Part shown: piece after piece, positions 26,201 through 35,537 of the stretch
How the letters are laid out: each line of letters starts with the position of its first letter
Position numbering within the stretch: the first letter of the stretch is position 1
DNA from: Magnetospirillum fulvum
Lineage (GTDB): Bacteria > Pseudomonadota > Alphaproteobacteria > Rhodospirillales > Magnetospirillaceae
Length of the DNA: 64,000 nucleotides
NCBI RefSeq assembly: GCF_900108475.1
Contig: NZ_FNWO01000009.1
Span: forward strand, 62,001-126,000
Direction of reading: 5' to 3'
Translations under genes and position numbers: made by a program
The notes under the pieces: generated by a model
What the model saw: only the letters and a program-made list of their open reading frames with translations
Databases searched by the model: none
Told to the model about the DNA's origin: nothing

Positions 26201-29200
26201 CCGTCAGCACCGTCTCGTTGTAGGAGGTGCGCACGTCGTTCCAGGTCTCGGCCAAGCGAACCGCCGCCAGGGCATCGACATTGCCAAAGCCGTAATCGTG
26301 CGACACGTGCATGCCGCCGCCGTTCCAGTACCTGGCACCGTTGGTCGTCCAGTCGGTGCCGTTGGGATCATTGACCTTGCGGGCGCACAGCGCCAGAATC
26401 TCCTGCACATCGCGCCAGCCAAGATTGGGGTTGGCCTCCAGCATCAGGGCGACAATGCCCGAGACGATCGGGGTGGCGAAGCTGGTGCCCTGGGCGGCGG
26501 TGTAGTCGGAGCCGAACACCGAACCGTTGTCGTTCTTGACCAGATGGCTGGTCGATTCGACGTTGGAACCGGCCGCCGACACCAGGATCGAGGCGCCGGG
26601 ATTGGAGAACGGCTCCTGCCCGATCACCAGCGAGCCGAGGTCTCCGGGCGCGTTGATGGCACCGACCGTGATCGACACGCGCGAGTTGGAGGCAACGGAA
26701 TAATTGGCGTTGCTGCCCTCCTGGCGCTGGTTGCCGCCAGCAAACACCAAGATGGTGCCCAGCCCGCCGCGCCCGTAACCCACCGCATCGAGGAACTGCT
26801 GCGGCACCGTGCCGACCGGCTGGGAGGACAGGCTGAAATCGAGGCTTGCCCCCCAGGAATTGTTGACGACATCGTACTCCTTATAGACGCCCAGCGCGGC
26901 CCAATCCGCCGCCACCACCGGTGTGTTGGGGAGCCAGTAGCCAGCCAGGGTGGCGTCATAGGCCACGCCGACGGCTCCCTCGCCGTTGGCGGCGGCCACC
27001 ATCACCCCGGCCACCAGAGTGGCGTGGGTGCTGACGGAACTGCCAGAGGCATCACCGCCTCCGGCGGCTAACCAGGCACGATCGACATTGGCCTGCAAGT
27101 CGGCGTGGCGATAGTCGAACAGTTCGGCCCCGACCGCATAAGGCATTCCCGGTTCGACCTGAGCGATGCGCACGCCCTTGCCGGTGTAGTCCTGCCACAC
27201 CGGCAGCACGTTGGCATCGGTGATGTACCATTCATCCGGCAGCAGGTCGTCCATGGGCATGTCGGACGTCCTCAAGCTAACGGTGGCGCTCAAAACCGCC
27301 TGCTGACCGGTTCCGGCGACGCCGACCAGCGCTCCGGCGTTACCCTTGGCATCCACCACCGTGTATTTGAAGTTCATGATCCCTTTGAAGGCCGTATCCG
27401 GGATGAACAGCACGTCACCGGATTGGGTCAGTCGGGCGGTACCGCCCCGGACGCCGGTAATGGCCCCGATATGCAGGGCATCGTTCTGCCAGTCGATGTC
27501 GTTCTTCAACAGATCGGCGGCAGTGATCAGGACGGCGTTGGCGTAATACACGCCATCCACCGTCATCGCCGAACCGGTCCGCGACGCGATATCGACCACG
27601 TCCTTGGCCGCCATCGGGTTTTCCAGGTTGAGATCGACGCAGCTGATGTCGCTAAACCCAAGCTTCTCGACACCGGTCAGAAGGTCGCTGCCGTCGGTCC
27701 CGCTCGTGTCGGAAACCAGCACACCCTGGTCGGTGCGGACGATACGATAATCGGCATAGCTGCCGGAGAACTTGGCAAGGTCGATACCGACGCCACCGTC
27801 GATGACATCGTCGCCGGCCCCGCCGGTCAGCACGTCGTTGCCGCTGTCGCCGGAGATCTGGTCGTCACCCTCGCCACCATCGATGATGTCGTCGCCCTCG
27901 CTGCCGAAAAGGAAGTCGTTGCCGCGATGGCCACGGATCAGATCGTCACCCCCAAGTCCATCGACAGTATCGTCGCCATCCTCACCCGACAGGGCATCGT
28001 CGGCAGCCCCGCCGATGATCAGATCATCACCGGCACCGCCTGCCACGAACACGTTGCTGGAACCGCCGCCGATGATGGCATCGTCACCGTCGCCGCCCTG
28101 GGCGACCTCGGCATGCATCTGCGACAGGTTCAAGATGACGCCAGCATCGCCGATCACCTGCACCACATCGAGCCCGTCACCGGCGTCGGAATGTTCCAGG
28201 TCGTCGGCGGCATCCACCAACAGAACGTCGTTGCCGCCCCCTGCATTAAAGGAGTCGCGGCCAATGCCGCCAGCCAGCCAGTTGTTACGCGCATCGCCGA
28301 TCAGCGTATCGTCGCCGTCACCGCCCGTGGCGTTCTTCACTCCCTTGGCGGCAACATTGATCACTTCGCCGCCGTTGCTGGCGACGTAGGCCGTGATCGC
28401 CCCGTCCGTCGTCTCGGTGGTGACGGTCGTGCCAGCCCCCGACGTCGCGGCTGTGCTGCCGTTGGGGTTGGCGAGGAAACGCGCCGCCAACACCTCCGCC
28501 GCAGTGGCAACCCCGCCGACGAGGCGGGTATAGCTGCCAGCGGCGAGGATCTCGTTGCCGCCCCGGACGCGCCCACTGGTGCGGTCGGCCGACAGGTTGA
28601 TGGCGGTGATGCCCAGTTCGGCGAAGGTCTTGAGCTCGCTCGCCTCGCCGGTGTCGCGGGCACCATTGCCGTTGGCGTCGGTGAAGGACAGGCCGTCATG
28701 GTTGGAATCCACCCAGACGCGAAGCTGCGACCACGCGGTGTCGCTGGCGTTGAACACACCGTCAGCGTTGGTGTCTAAGCTGGCCAGGGCGGCGAAGCCA
28801 TCGGCGAAACGGCGCTGGCCGTTGTTGCCGCCGGTGCCCGCAGTCCCGGCATAATATTCCGAAAGAGTTTCCGCAATGGTGTCGATCACGCCATTGCCGT
28901 TGGTGTCGTGGACGACGATGCCATCGGTGGGGCTTACCCAGCCACAGATCTCTTTCGAGCCACCGTCATTGTCGATGTCGAACAGCACCGGCGCGGAGGA
29001 ATAGTCGGTCAGCGTCACCCCGTTGCCGTCGAGGTCCAGGACCAGGGGATCGGTGTAGGTGACCGTCTGTCCCCAATAATTGCTGGTATTAAGGACCGAT
29101 CCGTAGGCCAGCGCAGAGGCCGTCTCCTCGATCTCCGCCGAGGAAAAATAGCGCCATCCCGTCTCCAACCCCGCATCCCACGCCGTCGTCAGATTCGTGT

Positions 29201-30095
29201 TTCCCGGCCGGTAGTCGTCGGCGATGATCTGCGTCGCCGCCGCAACACCGGTATTATCGGCGGTATCGATGTTGAGGCCGTCCAGAAGCCATCCACCGAC
29301 TTGCACCTCGGTCGTCAGCCCCGGCCCACCACTGATCAGCCCCTGCAACACGCCAGAAGCCAGGGCATCCTGGTTCCAATTACTCGTCTGCAATGTATCC
29401 AGATATGTGTTCGTCGCGATGTTAAGAAGACTATTATCTACCGGAGTATTGTCGGATGAGAACCATTCGCCAATCGACGAGATCGCACCAGACAACGTAT
29501 CGGTGAGGCCTTTAATCGTCTGAAGCGCCTTTTCACCGAGGTATTCCATCACCGCAGGCGTATTCGATAGATCGTTTGAGACTTTATTACCGTAGTTTTT
29601 TAGCATCGGGACAAGGCTTGAAGTGCTATTTTTGTAGGCTTGGGCGTCACTGTACCCTTGCGTGATTGAATTGTAGCGCTCCACTTTTAGGAAGAATGTG
29701 TTTGCACTGCCCTGGTTGCTTTCCGGCCCAAAAATCCCGTTCAACCCGCCGCCAGCAAGATACAGGGTTCTGTCGGCATACCCTGCGAGGGAGCCGACCA
29801 GCCCGTACAGATAGGCTGCTGCGGCAGTGTATTCACCGTTGAATCCGCCAAGTGCGCCGTTGGGCCTCTGCAAATCACCAGACCCACCCCACACGAAATG
29901 GGCGGCAAATTCCGCATCTTTCCCAATATATTTGTGGACAATTGCATAATCTATTTCGGCCTGTAGGTCGAAACCAGGAGGCATCTTCAGTGGTTGCCTT
30001 GTGTTAACGTCAATGACAACGCTACCATCCGGCTTCAAAAGATTTCCTGATGCGTTGTAGATCGGGTTCCCGTTGGCATAAGTTGGCGTTGTCAT
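23142..30095 (-). CDS. Giant secreted RTX protein with subtilase and P domain
   Basis: 2317 residues, no signal peptide. Order: a unique N-terminus (about 1-320), a calcium-binding stretch rich in DxNxNG motifs (about 355-480), a first block of GGxGxD repeats (about 590-780), a cadherin-like domain (about 820-940), an S8 peptidase domain (about 955-1260), a P/proprotein-convertase domain (about 1300-1425), a second large RTX block (about 1480-2220) and a C-terminal export tag. The peptidase has His1024 (THATLVAG) and Ser1205 (GTSFATP), but the aspartate position reads Glu981 (VEPG). Calcium would fold it after export through HlyB/HlyD. AGGGTG precedes ATG 30095. Confidence 0.92.
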   Translation of the reverse strand: MTTPTYANGNPIYNASGNLLKPDGSVVIDVNTRQPLKMPPGFDLQAEIDYAIVHKYIGKDAEFAAHFVWGGSGDLQRPNGALGGFNGEYTAAAAYLYGLVGSLAGYADRTLYLAGGGLNGIFGPESNQGSANTFFLKVERYNSITQGYSDAQAYKNSTSSLVPMLKNYGNKVSNDLSNTPAVMEYLGEKALQTIKGLTDTLSGAISSIGEWFSSDNTPVDNSLLNIATNTYLDTLQTSNWNQDALASGVLQGLISGGPGLTTEVQVGGWLLDGLNIDTADNTGVAAATQIIADDYRPGNTNLTTAWDAGLETGWRYFSSAEIEETASALAYGSVLNTSNYWGQTVTYTDPLVLDLDGNGVTLTDYSSAPVLFDIDNDGGSKEICGWVSPTDGIVVHDTNGNGVIDTIAETLSEYYAGTAGTGGNNGQRRFADGFAALASLDTNADGVFNASDTAWSQLRVWVDSNHDGLSFTDANGNGARDTGEASELKTFAELGITAINLSADRTSGRVRGGNEILAAGSYTRLVGGVATAAEVLAARFLANPNGSTAATSGAGTTVTTETTDGAITAYVASNGGEVINVAAKGVKNATGGDGDDTLIGDARNNWLAGGIGRDSFNAGGGNDVLLVDAADDLEHSDAGDGLDVVQVIGDAGVILNLSQMHAEVAQGGDGDDAIIGGGSSNVFVAGGAGDDLIIGGAADDALSGEDGDDTVDGLGGDDLIRGHRGNDFLFGSEGDDIIDGGEGDDQISGDSGNDVLTGGAGDDVIDGGVGIDLAKFSGSYADYRIVRTDQGVLVSDTSGTDGSDLLTGVEKLGFSDISCVDLNLENPMAAKDVVDIASRTGSAMTVDGVYYANAVLITAADLLKNDIDWQNDALHIGAITGVRGGTARLTQSGDVLFIPDTAFKGIMNFKYTVVDAKGNAGALVGVAGTGQQAVLSATVSLRTSDMPMDDLLPDEWYITDANVLPVWQDYTGKGVRIAQVEPGMPYAVGAELFDYRHADLQANVDRAWLAAGGGDASGSSVSTHATLVAGVMVAAANGEGAVGVAYDATLAGYWLPNTPVVAADWAALGVYKEYDVVNNSWGASLDFSLSSQPVGTVPQQFLDAVGYGRGGLGTILVFAGGNQRQEGSNANYSVASNSRVSITVGAINAPGDLGSLVIGQEPFSNPGASILVSAAGSNVESTSHLVKNDNGSVFGSDYTAAQGTSFATPIVSGIVALMLEANPNLGWRDVQEILALCARKVNDPNGTDWTTNGARYWNGGGMHVSHDYGFGNVDALAAVRLAETWNDVRTSYNETVLTASSATAAAIPDGSGMVARSLQISGSEIVETAEVIVTLDHARWGDLIIKLISPSGTESILMDRAGKNPGSGASDLGNLSSGTLSWSFTTTHCRGEAAAGTWTVQVIDAVTGAVGSVQSVEVRLWGREGSGNDTYVYTNEFGTFASGERTLLADTNGGKDILNAAAVSGNSVLDLTSGATCLIAGKTFTTDGNIEFAFGGDGNDTLRGNVGSNRLQGGRGSDSLNGGDALDLLDGGQGNDTLTGGAGTDLFLIRKEAGSVDTITDFSAAEGGEKIVIVGFDNLTDLTQITRTQEGANTRIGLPDGQSVLLLNTTATAITEQSFVFISDATMLEDYLGYAKNMHIIGTSGVESMYLPTAYGDLAAFAMGGNDTFLSQTVNDMLDGGDGNDALGGDYGSVAGDDWLEGGAGNDTLDGNGGNDVLQGGSGTDQLWGKDGNDIAYGGSGNDVLLGENGSDVLVGGSGADYLDGGAGSDLVTVDGDIGTISGGVASYYGTRVGGADADVFRVLPSAVGATGLSISSNTISASNLIADFNPNAGGDRIDLTALNWIKSFADISISTLTIGTVTVARVQAYDGSHSLALHLYGVTASQLTAEHFLIATIPGGVYGGSANDTLAGDAGGNWIDGGAGADIMEGRTGDDTYIIDNVGDVVKELPGGGFDTVTSSVSFTLADNVEQLKLTGSASISGTGNDADNRLVGNAGANRLNGLAGADTMIGGAGNDTYGVDNTGDEIVEVAGEGTDTVEATVSYTLSDNVENLTLTGTEAINGTGNTAGNVLTGNAGDNRLDGAAGADTLIGGAGSDTYIIDNAGDVVQELTNEGWDSIISQINYTLPGNVEELTLATGVTLGTGNALDNILHGNVADNILSGLGGNDILQGGTGNDTLIGGSGSDTYVFDRGDGQDTIVNGTGTGGASGQLEFGAGIADDQLWFAQSGNDLIIKVMGTTSQTTVSNWFASADHQLAEITTADGFELDSGLTQLIQAMATYSANNAGFDPTAAANTSITDTTVLAAVNSSWHRAAA

Positions 30096-30204
30096 GATTA
30101 TTCACCCTAGTGTTTGCATCGATATTGTCACATCATCTGCATTTACATCTGGTGTCATGCTATTTATTATTTAAAGAGCTTGAACATCGAGGCGAGAGGC
30201 CTTC

Positions 30205-31230
30205 ATGAGCGCAAGACGGAAACTCGGCTTCATCCTCTTCCTTGGATTTTTGCTTCTGGCGACCGCGATTCTGGTGTGGAAAGCCGACTGGAACGGGATT
30301 GAGCAGCATGCGATCGCCTTTGTCCGCGGCACGCATGCAACCGCCCCTTACCGCTACGTCCGCAGCATTTCGACCGGCAACAGAGCCGTCGCGGCTATTG
30401 CCGTGGATGCGGAGCGGCGGCGTCTGATCACTGTCAACCATGAGCGTCTGGAGATCTTCGACATCGATAGTGGACAGCGTCTCAGGGCATTCGATGATGC
30501 CGGAGGTGTGAAGTTCGATTTTCCCACCGGTATCGCCCTGGACCCGGCGAATCGGCGCATATGGGTTGCAGATAGCGGCCACAGCCGAATCGCGATCCTC
30601 GACGCCGAGACGTTGAGGCAGGTCGCGTCGCTGGGAAACGTCGATCAGCGCGGTGCCGATGACTCGCATTTCAGCGGTGTCGGGCAACTGGCCATTGATT
30701 GCCGTCGTGGCAGGATGGTTGTCTCCGATACCGGCAACAACCGCGTTCAAATCTTCGACACCCGCACGCTCGCTCACCTTGGCACCATCGGCGTGGCGGA
30801 TCAGTCCGGCCGCGACAACCACCATTTCGCCTACCCCCACGGGGTGGCGATCGACGAGGCCTCCGGACGGTACTTCATCGTCGATCTCTACAATTCCAGG
30901 GTGCAGGTCTTCGATGGCGATACTCTCGCCTATCTCGCTACCATCGGCACGACCGGGCAGCCGGGGAGAGACAACACCCACTTTAGCGAGGAGGTCGAGG
31001 ATGTCGCCGTCGATGCGGCGAACGGCAATCTGCTGGTAACCGAGTTGGGGAATTTGCGCATTCAGGTGTTTGATCTCGCAACCCTCACCTACAAGGGCAC
31101 GATCGTCGTCGGGCTTGGACTCCCCTACGCGGTTGCCATTAATGGCGATGATGTCTACATCAGTGGATGGAAATTTTACGATTCGACAACAACGCATATC
31201 TATGTATTCAATCAAGCCGTGAATAAATAG
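30205..31230 (+). CDS. Membrane-anchored NHL-repeat beta-propeller protein
   Basis: 341 residues. An uncleaved anchor or signal peptide (about 8-26, LGFILFLGFLLLATAILVW) precedes six NHL-type blades, each with a pattern such as GVAIDEASGRYFIVDLYNSRVQVFD. The fold binds proteins or ligands; no catalytic motif is visible. It is divergent from the giant RTX gene with a 109-bp shared control region, so the two may be regulated together. GAGAGG precedes ATG 30205. Confidence 0.8.
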   Translation: MSARRKLGFILFLGFLLLATAILVWKADWNGIEQHAIAFVRGTHATAPYRYVRSISTGNRAVAAIAVDAERRRLITVNHERLEIFDIDSGQRLRAFDDAGGVKFDFPTGIALDPANRRIWVADSGHSRIAILDAETLRQVASLGNVDQRGADDSHFSGVGQLAIDCRRGRMVVSDTGNNRVQIFDTRTLAHLGTIGVADQSGRDNHHFAYPHGVAIDEASGRYFIVDLYNSRVQVFDGDTLAYLATIGTTGQPGRDNTHFSEEVEDVAVDAANGNLLVTELGNLRIQVFDLATLTYKGTIVVGLGLPYAVAINGDDVYISGWKFYDSTTTHIYVFNQAVNK

Positions 31231-32133
31231 TGCCGTCACGATATGGTTTTCTTTATGTAAAGCAGTCGGATCGCGACTCAATGCAGACGAATGAATGACA
31301 TTATGTGTGCGCATGGACGAGCTTCTAAATTGCATCGCCATTGCCGCATGACAAAATAACCGGGACCGGACCAAAATCAGGTTTCGATCATCATTTGAAA
31401 TCTCGGTCACCATACCCCCCTTGGGACGTCGCTATTGCGGCGCTCAGTCGAGATCGTTTTCGTGCCCGGTCCCGCTGCCGGTTATTCATATTGAAATTAG
31501 AAATATCTAAACATTTTCAGTGTGTTGTCTCGAAACCCCGTGCTCCAGAATCACGAAAGCCCGGCTGCCGGATCCATCATGCACGGTTCGGGTGCGCAAC
31601 CACACGCAAGAGCTATCAATCGGCTCTCTACGTTTATAATTTTCTCGCCCCGAGAGTGAATAGGTTAATTGTTATACATTTGCGACGAGGGGCATAAGAC
31701 ATGCGTTTAAAAGGTATCCGGCCAACCCCGTAAGCAATTCACAGACTCTGCTGGACGGCGGCTTTCCGGGCGACGCCCGTTGTCGGGATCAGGCGGTGGT
31801 CCACGGAACCCGTCGCTGGCGAACTCAATCAGCGTCTGCGACAGGAATGTCGCTTTTTGCTGCGGTACAAGGACTGTCCCGATAACCCGGCCGGTGTGAC
31901 GTGTCTCCCCAATCGACTTATCCCCGGATTCTGTGGATAGGTCTGTGGGCGATCCGGGGGGAACAGGGGGGATTCGTGGCGGCGGCTGGTGGCGGTGGGA
32001 AATGCCGCTTTCGCAGGCAGGGTCGCTTTGCTCTCTGCGTGACCTTGAGGCATCTCTCGTGCTTAATCGTCGCGGCGGGAGGAGACGTCGCGCTACGGGA
32101 GAGCCGGAGGCGACAAGAGTCTGGAGCGATCAC
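31231..32133. other. Long intergenic region, no supported gene
   Basis: About 900 bp. Frames on both strands (31341-31697, 31829-32137) lack domains and sensible codon use. An 8-bp inverted repeat (CCCCGGAT at 31922-31929, ATCCGGGG at 31952-31959) encloses TGTGGATAG, one base away from a DnaA box in reverse. Confidence 0.5.
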
Positions 32134-33231
32134 TTGAAGAGTCTTTCCACCCTATGGACGGCCGTGCTTACGTTCGCCCGGCGGGAACTGGCCGGTTTGG
32201 CCCACATTCACCCCAGCGATCGCCCCTGGCAGATGCCGTTTGCGGCGGCGCTCGCCTCGGGGCTACCCATCGCGGTTGGAGCCTCGTTCGATCACTTGAA
32301 CTATGGTCTGGTTTCCTCGCTGGGCGGACTGGTCTTTCTCTATCTGCCCGACACCCCGTTGCATCACCGCATGGTGTCGCTGATGGCCTGCTCGTTCGGG
32401 ATGGCCGCCTGCTACGCGCTTGGGATTCTCAGCCAGTTCGTTCCGCCGCTGATGACCCCGGTGCTGATCTTCATCGCGATCTCGGTGACGATGATCTGCC
32501 GCTATTATCGGCTGGGACCGCCGGGCAGCCTGTTCTTCATCATGGCGGCGTCGATCGGAGCCTATTCCCCCGTCGATATTCTCGAGGTGCCGATGCGGGT
32601 TGGCCTGCTGATCATGGGCTGTCTGCTCGCCGGGCTGATCGCCCTGGTCTACAGCCTGCACATGTCGCTGTTGCGGACCCCGCGGCCGGTTCCCCCGGTC
32701 GAGCCCGCCAGCTTTGATTTCGTCGTGTTCGATCCGGTGGTGATCGGTGCCTTCGTCGGCGTTTCGCTGGCGCTGGGCCAGGCGCTGGCGATGCCCAGCC
32801 CCTATTGGGTTCCGGTCAGTTGCCTTGCGGTGATCCAGGGCATCTCGGTTCGCGCCGTGTGGGACCGCCAGCTTCACCGCATCGTCGGGACCGGGTTCGG
32901 GATTCTGGTGGCGTGGGGATTGCTGACGCTGCCATTGGACAAATGGTCGATCTGCGTGATGATGACGGCGCTGGCCTTTGTCATCGAAACATTGGTGGTG
33001 CGCAATTACGGGATGGCGGTGGTGTTCATCACGCCGCTGACGATCTTCCTGGTCGAAGCGGGAGGGTTCGGGCCGGGGATGCCCTCCACCCTGATCGAGG
33101 CGCGCCTGCTCGACACCATTCTGGGCAGCGCTGTGGGACTGGCCGGAGGGATCTGCCTGCACAGTCCGGGATTTCGTCGTCGCGGCGGGGCTCTGCTTCG
33201 CCGCGTGATCCCGTCGCGGCTGATGCCGTGA
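32134..33231 (+). CDS. FUSC-like multi-pass inner membrane protein
   Basis: 365 residues from TTG 32134, chosen because GGAG lies 8 nt upstream and the frame before it is not protein-like. Two sets of about five membrane helices are separated by a short cytoplasmic segment (about 170-200), the layout of fusaric-acid-resistance (FUSC) and YccS-like proteins. The second half contains the WVPVSCLAVIQG and VIETLVVRNYG stretches common in the family. A transport role is likely; the substrate is unknown. No membrane-fusion partner is nearby. Confidence 0.75.
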   Translation: MKSLSTLWTAVLTFARRELAGLAHIHPSDRPWQMPFAAALASGLPIAVGASFDHLNYGLVSSLGGLVFLYLPDTPLHHRMVSLMACSFGMAACYALGILSQFVPPLMTPVLIFIAISVTMICRYYRLGPPGSLFFIMAASIGAYSPVDILEVPMRVGLLIMGCLLAGLIALVYSLHMSLLRTPRPVPPVEPASFDFVVFDPVVIGAFVGVSLALGQALAMPSPYWVPVSCLAVIQGISVRAVWDRQLHRIVGTGFGILVAWGLLTLPLDKWSICVMMTALAFVIETLVVRNYGMAVVFITPLTIFLVEAGGFGPGMPSTLIEARLLDTILGSAVGLAGGICLHSPGFRRRGGALLRRVIPSRLMP

Positions 33232-33330
33232 GGCCAAGACGGGAGTTGGGGTTGCGGCTCTGCGGTCTCGACCCGATCTAAACCGGATCGACGGCGTTCG
33301 AGCGCCGGTCCGAAACAGAAGAGAGACCCC

Positions 33331-34488
33331 ATGCAGACGTTCCAGTTCTACAATCCGACCCGCATCGTCTTCGGTCCGGGAACGGTTCCCCACTTGTCCA
33401 CGCTGGTTCCGGCCGAGGCGCGCGTCCTGGTTCACTTTGGCGGGGCCAGTGCCGAGAAGACCGGGACGTTGGCCGAGGTGCGGGCCGCGCTGGCCGGGCG
33501 TCATGTCGAGGAATTCGGTGGCATCGAGCCCAATCCGAGCTATGAGACCCTGATCCGGGCGGTCGAGTTGATCCGCCGCGACGGCCTCGATTTCCTGCTG
33601 GCGGTCGGTGGCGGGTCGGTGATCGACGGGACCAAGTTCGTCGCCGCCGCCGTGCCTTATGTCGGCGATCCGTGGGAGATCATGCTGTCGCGCGGGGCCA
33701 AGGTGTCGGCGGCGCTGCCGTTCGGGACCGTGCTGACCTTGCCCGCCACCGGCTCCGAGATGAACGACGGCGCGGTGATCTCGCGGCGCGAGAGCGGGGA
33801 CAAGCTGGTGTTCTCGTCGCCGCTGGTGTTCCCCCGCTTCTCGATCCTCGACCCGGCCAAGACGGTGACGCTGCCGCCGCGTCAGGTCGCCAACGGGATC
33901 GCCGATTCCTTCGTTCATATCGTCGAGCAATATCTGACCTATCCGGTCGATGGCCGGGTCCAGGACCGCTTCGCCGAGGGTTTGTTGCAGACCCTGATCG
34001 AAATCGCGCCCCAGGCGTTGGCCGTGCCCGACGATCTCGACACCCGCGCCAACCTGATGTGGACGGCGACGCTGGCGCTGAACGGGCTGATCGGAGCCGG
34101 GGTGCCGCAGGATTGGGCCACCCACATGATCGGCCACGAACTGACGGCGCGGTTCGGCATCGACCATGCCCGCACTTTGTCGATCGTGCTGCCGTCGCTG
34201 CTCTCGGTCCAGCGCGAGGCCAAGCGTGAGAAGCTGCTGCGCTATGCCGAGCGGGTCTGGCACCTGACCGAGGGCGACGAGGATCACCGGATCGAGGCGG
34301 CGATCGCCGCCACCCGCGCCTTCTTCGAAGGATTGGGGATCAAGACCCGGCTGTCGGATTACGGCATCGAACGGGGCGAGATCGAGGCGATCCTGGCCCA
34401 GCTCAAGGCGCACGGGATGACCAAGCTGGGCGAACGCCGCGCCATCACCTTGGAGGTCAGCCGGGCCATTCTGGAGGGGGCCTGGTAA
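33331..34488 (+). CDS. yqhD: YqhD-type iron/zinc-dependent aldehyde reductase
   Basis: 385 residues, a group III metal-dependent alcohol dehydrogenase. The nucleotide motif GGGSVIDGTKF (93-103) and the metal ligands Asp192, His196, His265 and His279 align with the zinc ligands of E. coli YqhD (194, 198, 267, 281). Such enzymes use NADPH to reduce short-chain aldehydes, including products of lipid peroxidation. GAGAG precedes ATG 33331. Unlinked to an obvious pathway. Confidence 0.88.
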   Translation: MQTFQFYNPTRIVFGPGTVPHLSTLVPAEARVLVHFGGASAEKTGTLAEVRAALAGRHVEEFGGIEPNPSYETLIRAVELIRRDGLDFLLAVGGGSVIDGTKFVAAAVPYVGDPWEIMLSRGAKVSAALPFGTVLTLPATGSEMNDGAVISRRESGDKLVFSSPLVFPRFSILDPAKTVTLPPRQVANGIADSFVHIVEQYLTYPVDGRVQDRFAEGLLQTLIEIAPQALAVPDDLDTRANLMWTATLALNGLIGAGVPQDWATHMIGHELTARFGIDHARTLSIVLPSLLSVQREAKREKLLRYAERVWHLTEGDEDHRIEAAIAATRAFFEGLGIKTRLSDYGIERGEIEAILAQLKAHGMTKLGERRAITLEVSRAILEGAW

Positions 34489-34583
34489 GCACGCTGTCGC
34501 ACCCCGGGCGATTGCGGGCTTTACCGATTCCCTGCCCTGTGGAAGAGTGCGCCCTTTCCATCGGGAAGGGAGCCGATCGACCG

Positions 34584-35525
34584 ATGATCCGTATCAGGAA
34601 CCTGACGCATATCTATCCCGGCAGCCGCAAGGTTGCTCCGCACGTCGCGGTTTCGGATCTGTCGCTGGAGGTCGGCGAGGGTGAGTTCGCGATCCTGTCG
34701 GGACCGAACGGAAGCGGAAAATCGACCCTGTTCCGGATTCTGTGCGGACTTGCCCGGCCCAGCGCCGGGCAGGTCAGCATCGCCGGCTTCGACCTGTTGA
34801 CCGAACCGGCGCGGGTGCGCGAGGTGATGGGGGTGGTGTTCCAGAGCCCGGCGATCGACAAGCAATTGACCGTGGCCGAGAATCTGGCGATCCAGGCCGA
34901 TCTGTACGACATTCCCGCCGCCGATTACCGTGCCCGTCGCGACCGGGCGCTGGCCTGGACCGATCTGGGCGGGCGGCTCGACAATCGGGTCGAGACTCTG
35001 TCGGGCGGTCTGGCCCGTCAGGTCGAGTTGGCCAAGGTGCTGATGACCGATCCCCGTATCCTGCTGCTCGACGAGCCGACCACCGGCCTTGATCCGGTGT
35101 CGCGGCGCAACTTCCTCGAAGCGTTGCAGCGGTTGCAGCGCGAGCGCGGCATGACCGTCCTGATGACCAGCCACGTCTTTTCCGAGGCCGAGGATGTCGA
35201 CCGCGTCGCGATCATGCGCGAAGGCAAGCTGATGGCCTACGACACGCCGCAGGCGCTGCGGGCGATGATCGGTACCGAGATGGTGGTGATCCAGTCGCGC
35301 GAGGCCAAGGTGCTGGCCGGGCGGCTGGAAGCCGAATTGGGGTTGACCGCCTCGGTGGTCGGCGACGAGGTCCGGCTGGCCGAGACCGAGAATGGCGACA
35401 GCCTGCCCTTGCTGGAGAAAATCCTCCAGCGTTATCGCCCCGATATCCGCTCGATCTCGATCAAGCAGCCCGGTCTCGACGACGTGTTCGTCCGCGTCAC
35501 CGGCGCCGCCTCCGGCCAGGAATAA
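34584..35525 (+). CDS. ABC-2 exporter ATPase subunit
   Basis: 313 residues. Walker A GPNGSGKST (40-48), signature LSGGLARQVE, Walker B ILLLDEPTTGLD and the H-loop TSHVFSEAED are intact, followed by a C-terminal domain of the DrrA/NodI type. GGGAAGGGAG lies 11 nt upstream of ATG 34584; the frame is open further up, but those residues are not family-like. It is followed after 12 nt by the permease gene. The substrate (drug, heme-like or polysaccharide) cannot be deduced. Confidence 0.9.
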   Translation: MIRIRNLTHIYPGSRKVAPHVAVSDLSLEVGEGEFAILSGPNGSGKSTLFRILCGLARPSAGQVSIAGFDLLTEPARVREVMGVVFQSPAIDKQLTVAENLAIQADLYDIPAADYRARRDRALAWTDLGGRLDNRVETLSGGLARQVELAKVLMTDPRILLLDEPTTGLDPVSRRNFLEALQRLQRERGMTVLMTSHVFSEAEDVDRVAIMREGKLMAYDTPQALRAMIGTEMVVIQSREAKVLAGRLEAELGLTASVVGDEVRLAETENGDSLPLLEKILQRYRPDIRSISIKQPGLDDVFVRVTGAASGQE

Positions 35526-35537
35526 GAGGATCCCAGC

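Noticed and set aside
31341-31697. 118-codon plus-strand frame after the NHL gene
   Set aside because: No domain, poor ribosome-binding site and unusual codon pattern; treated as intergenic.
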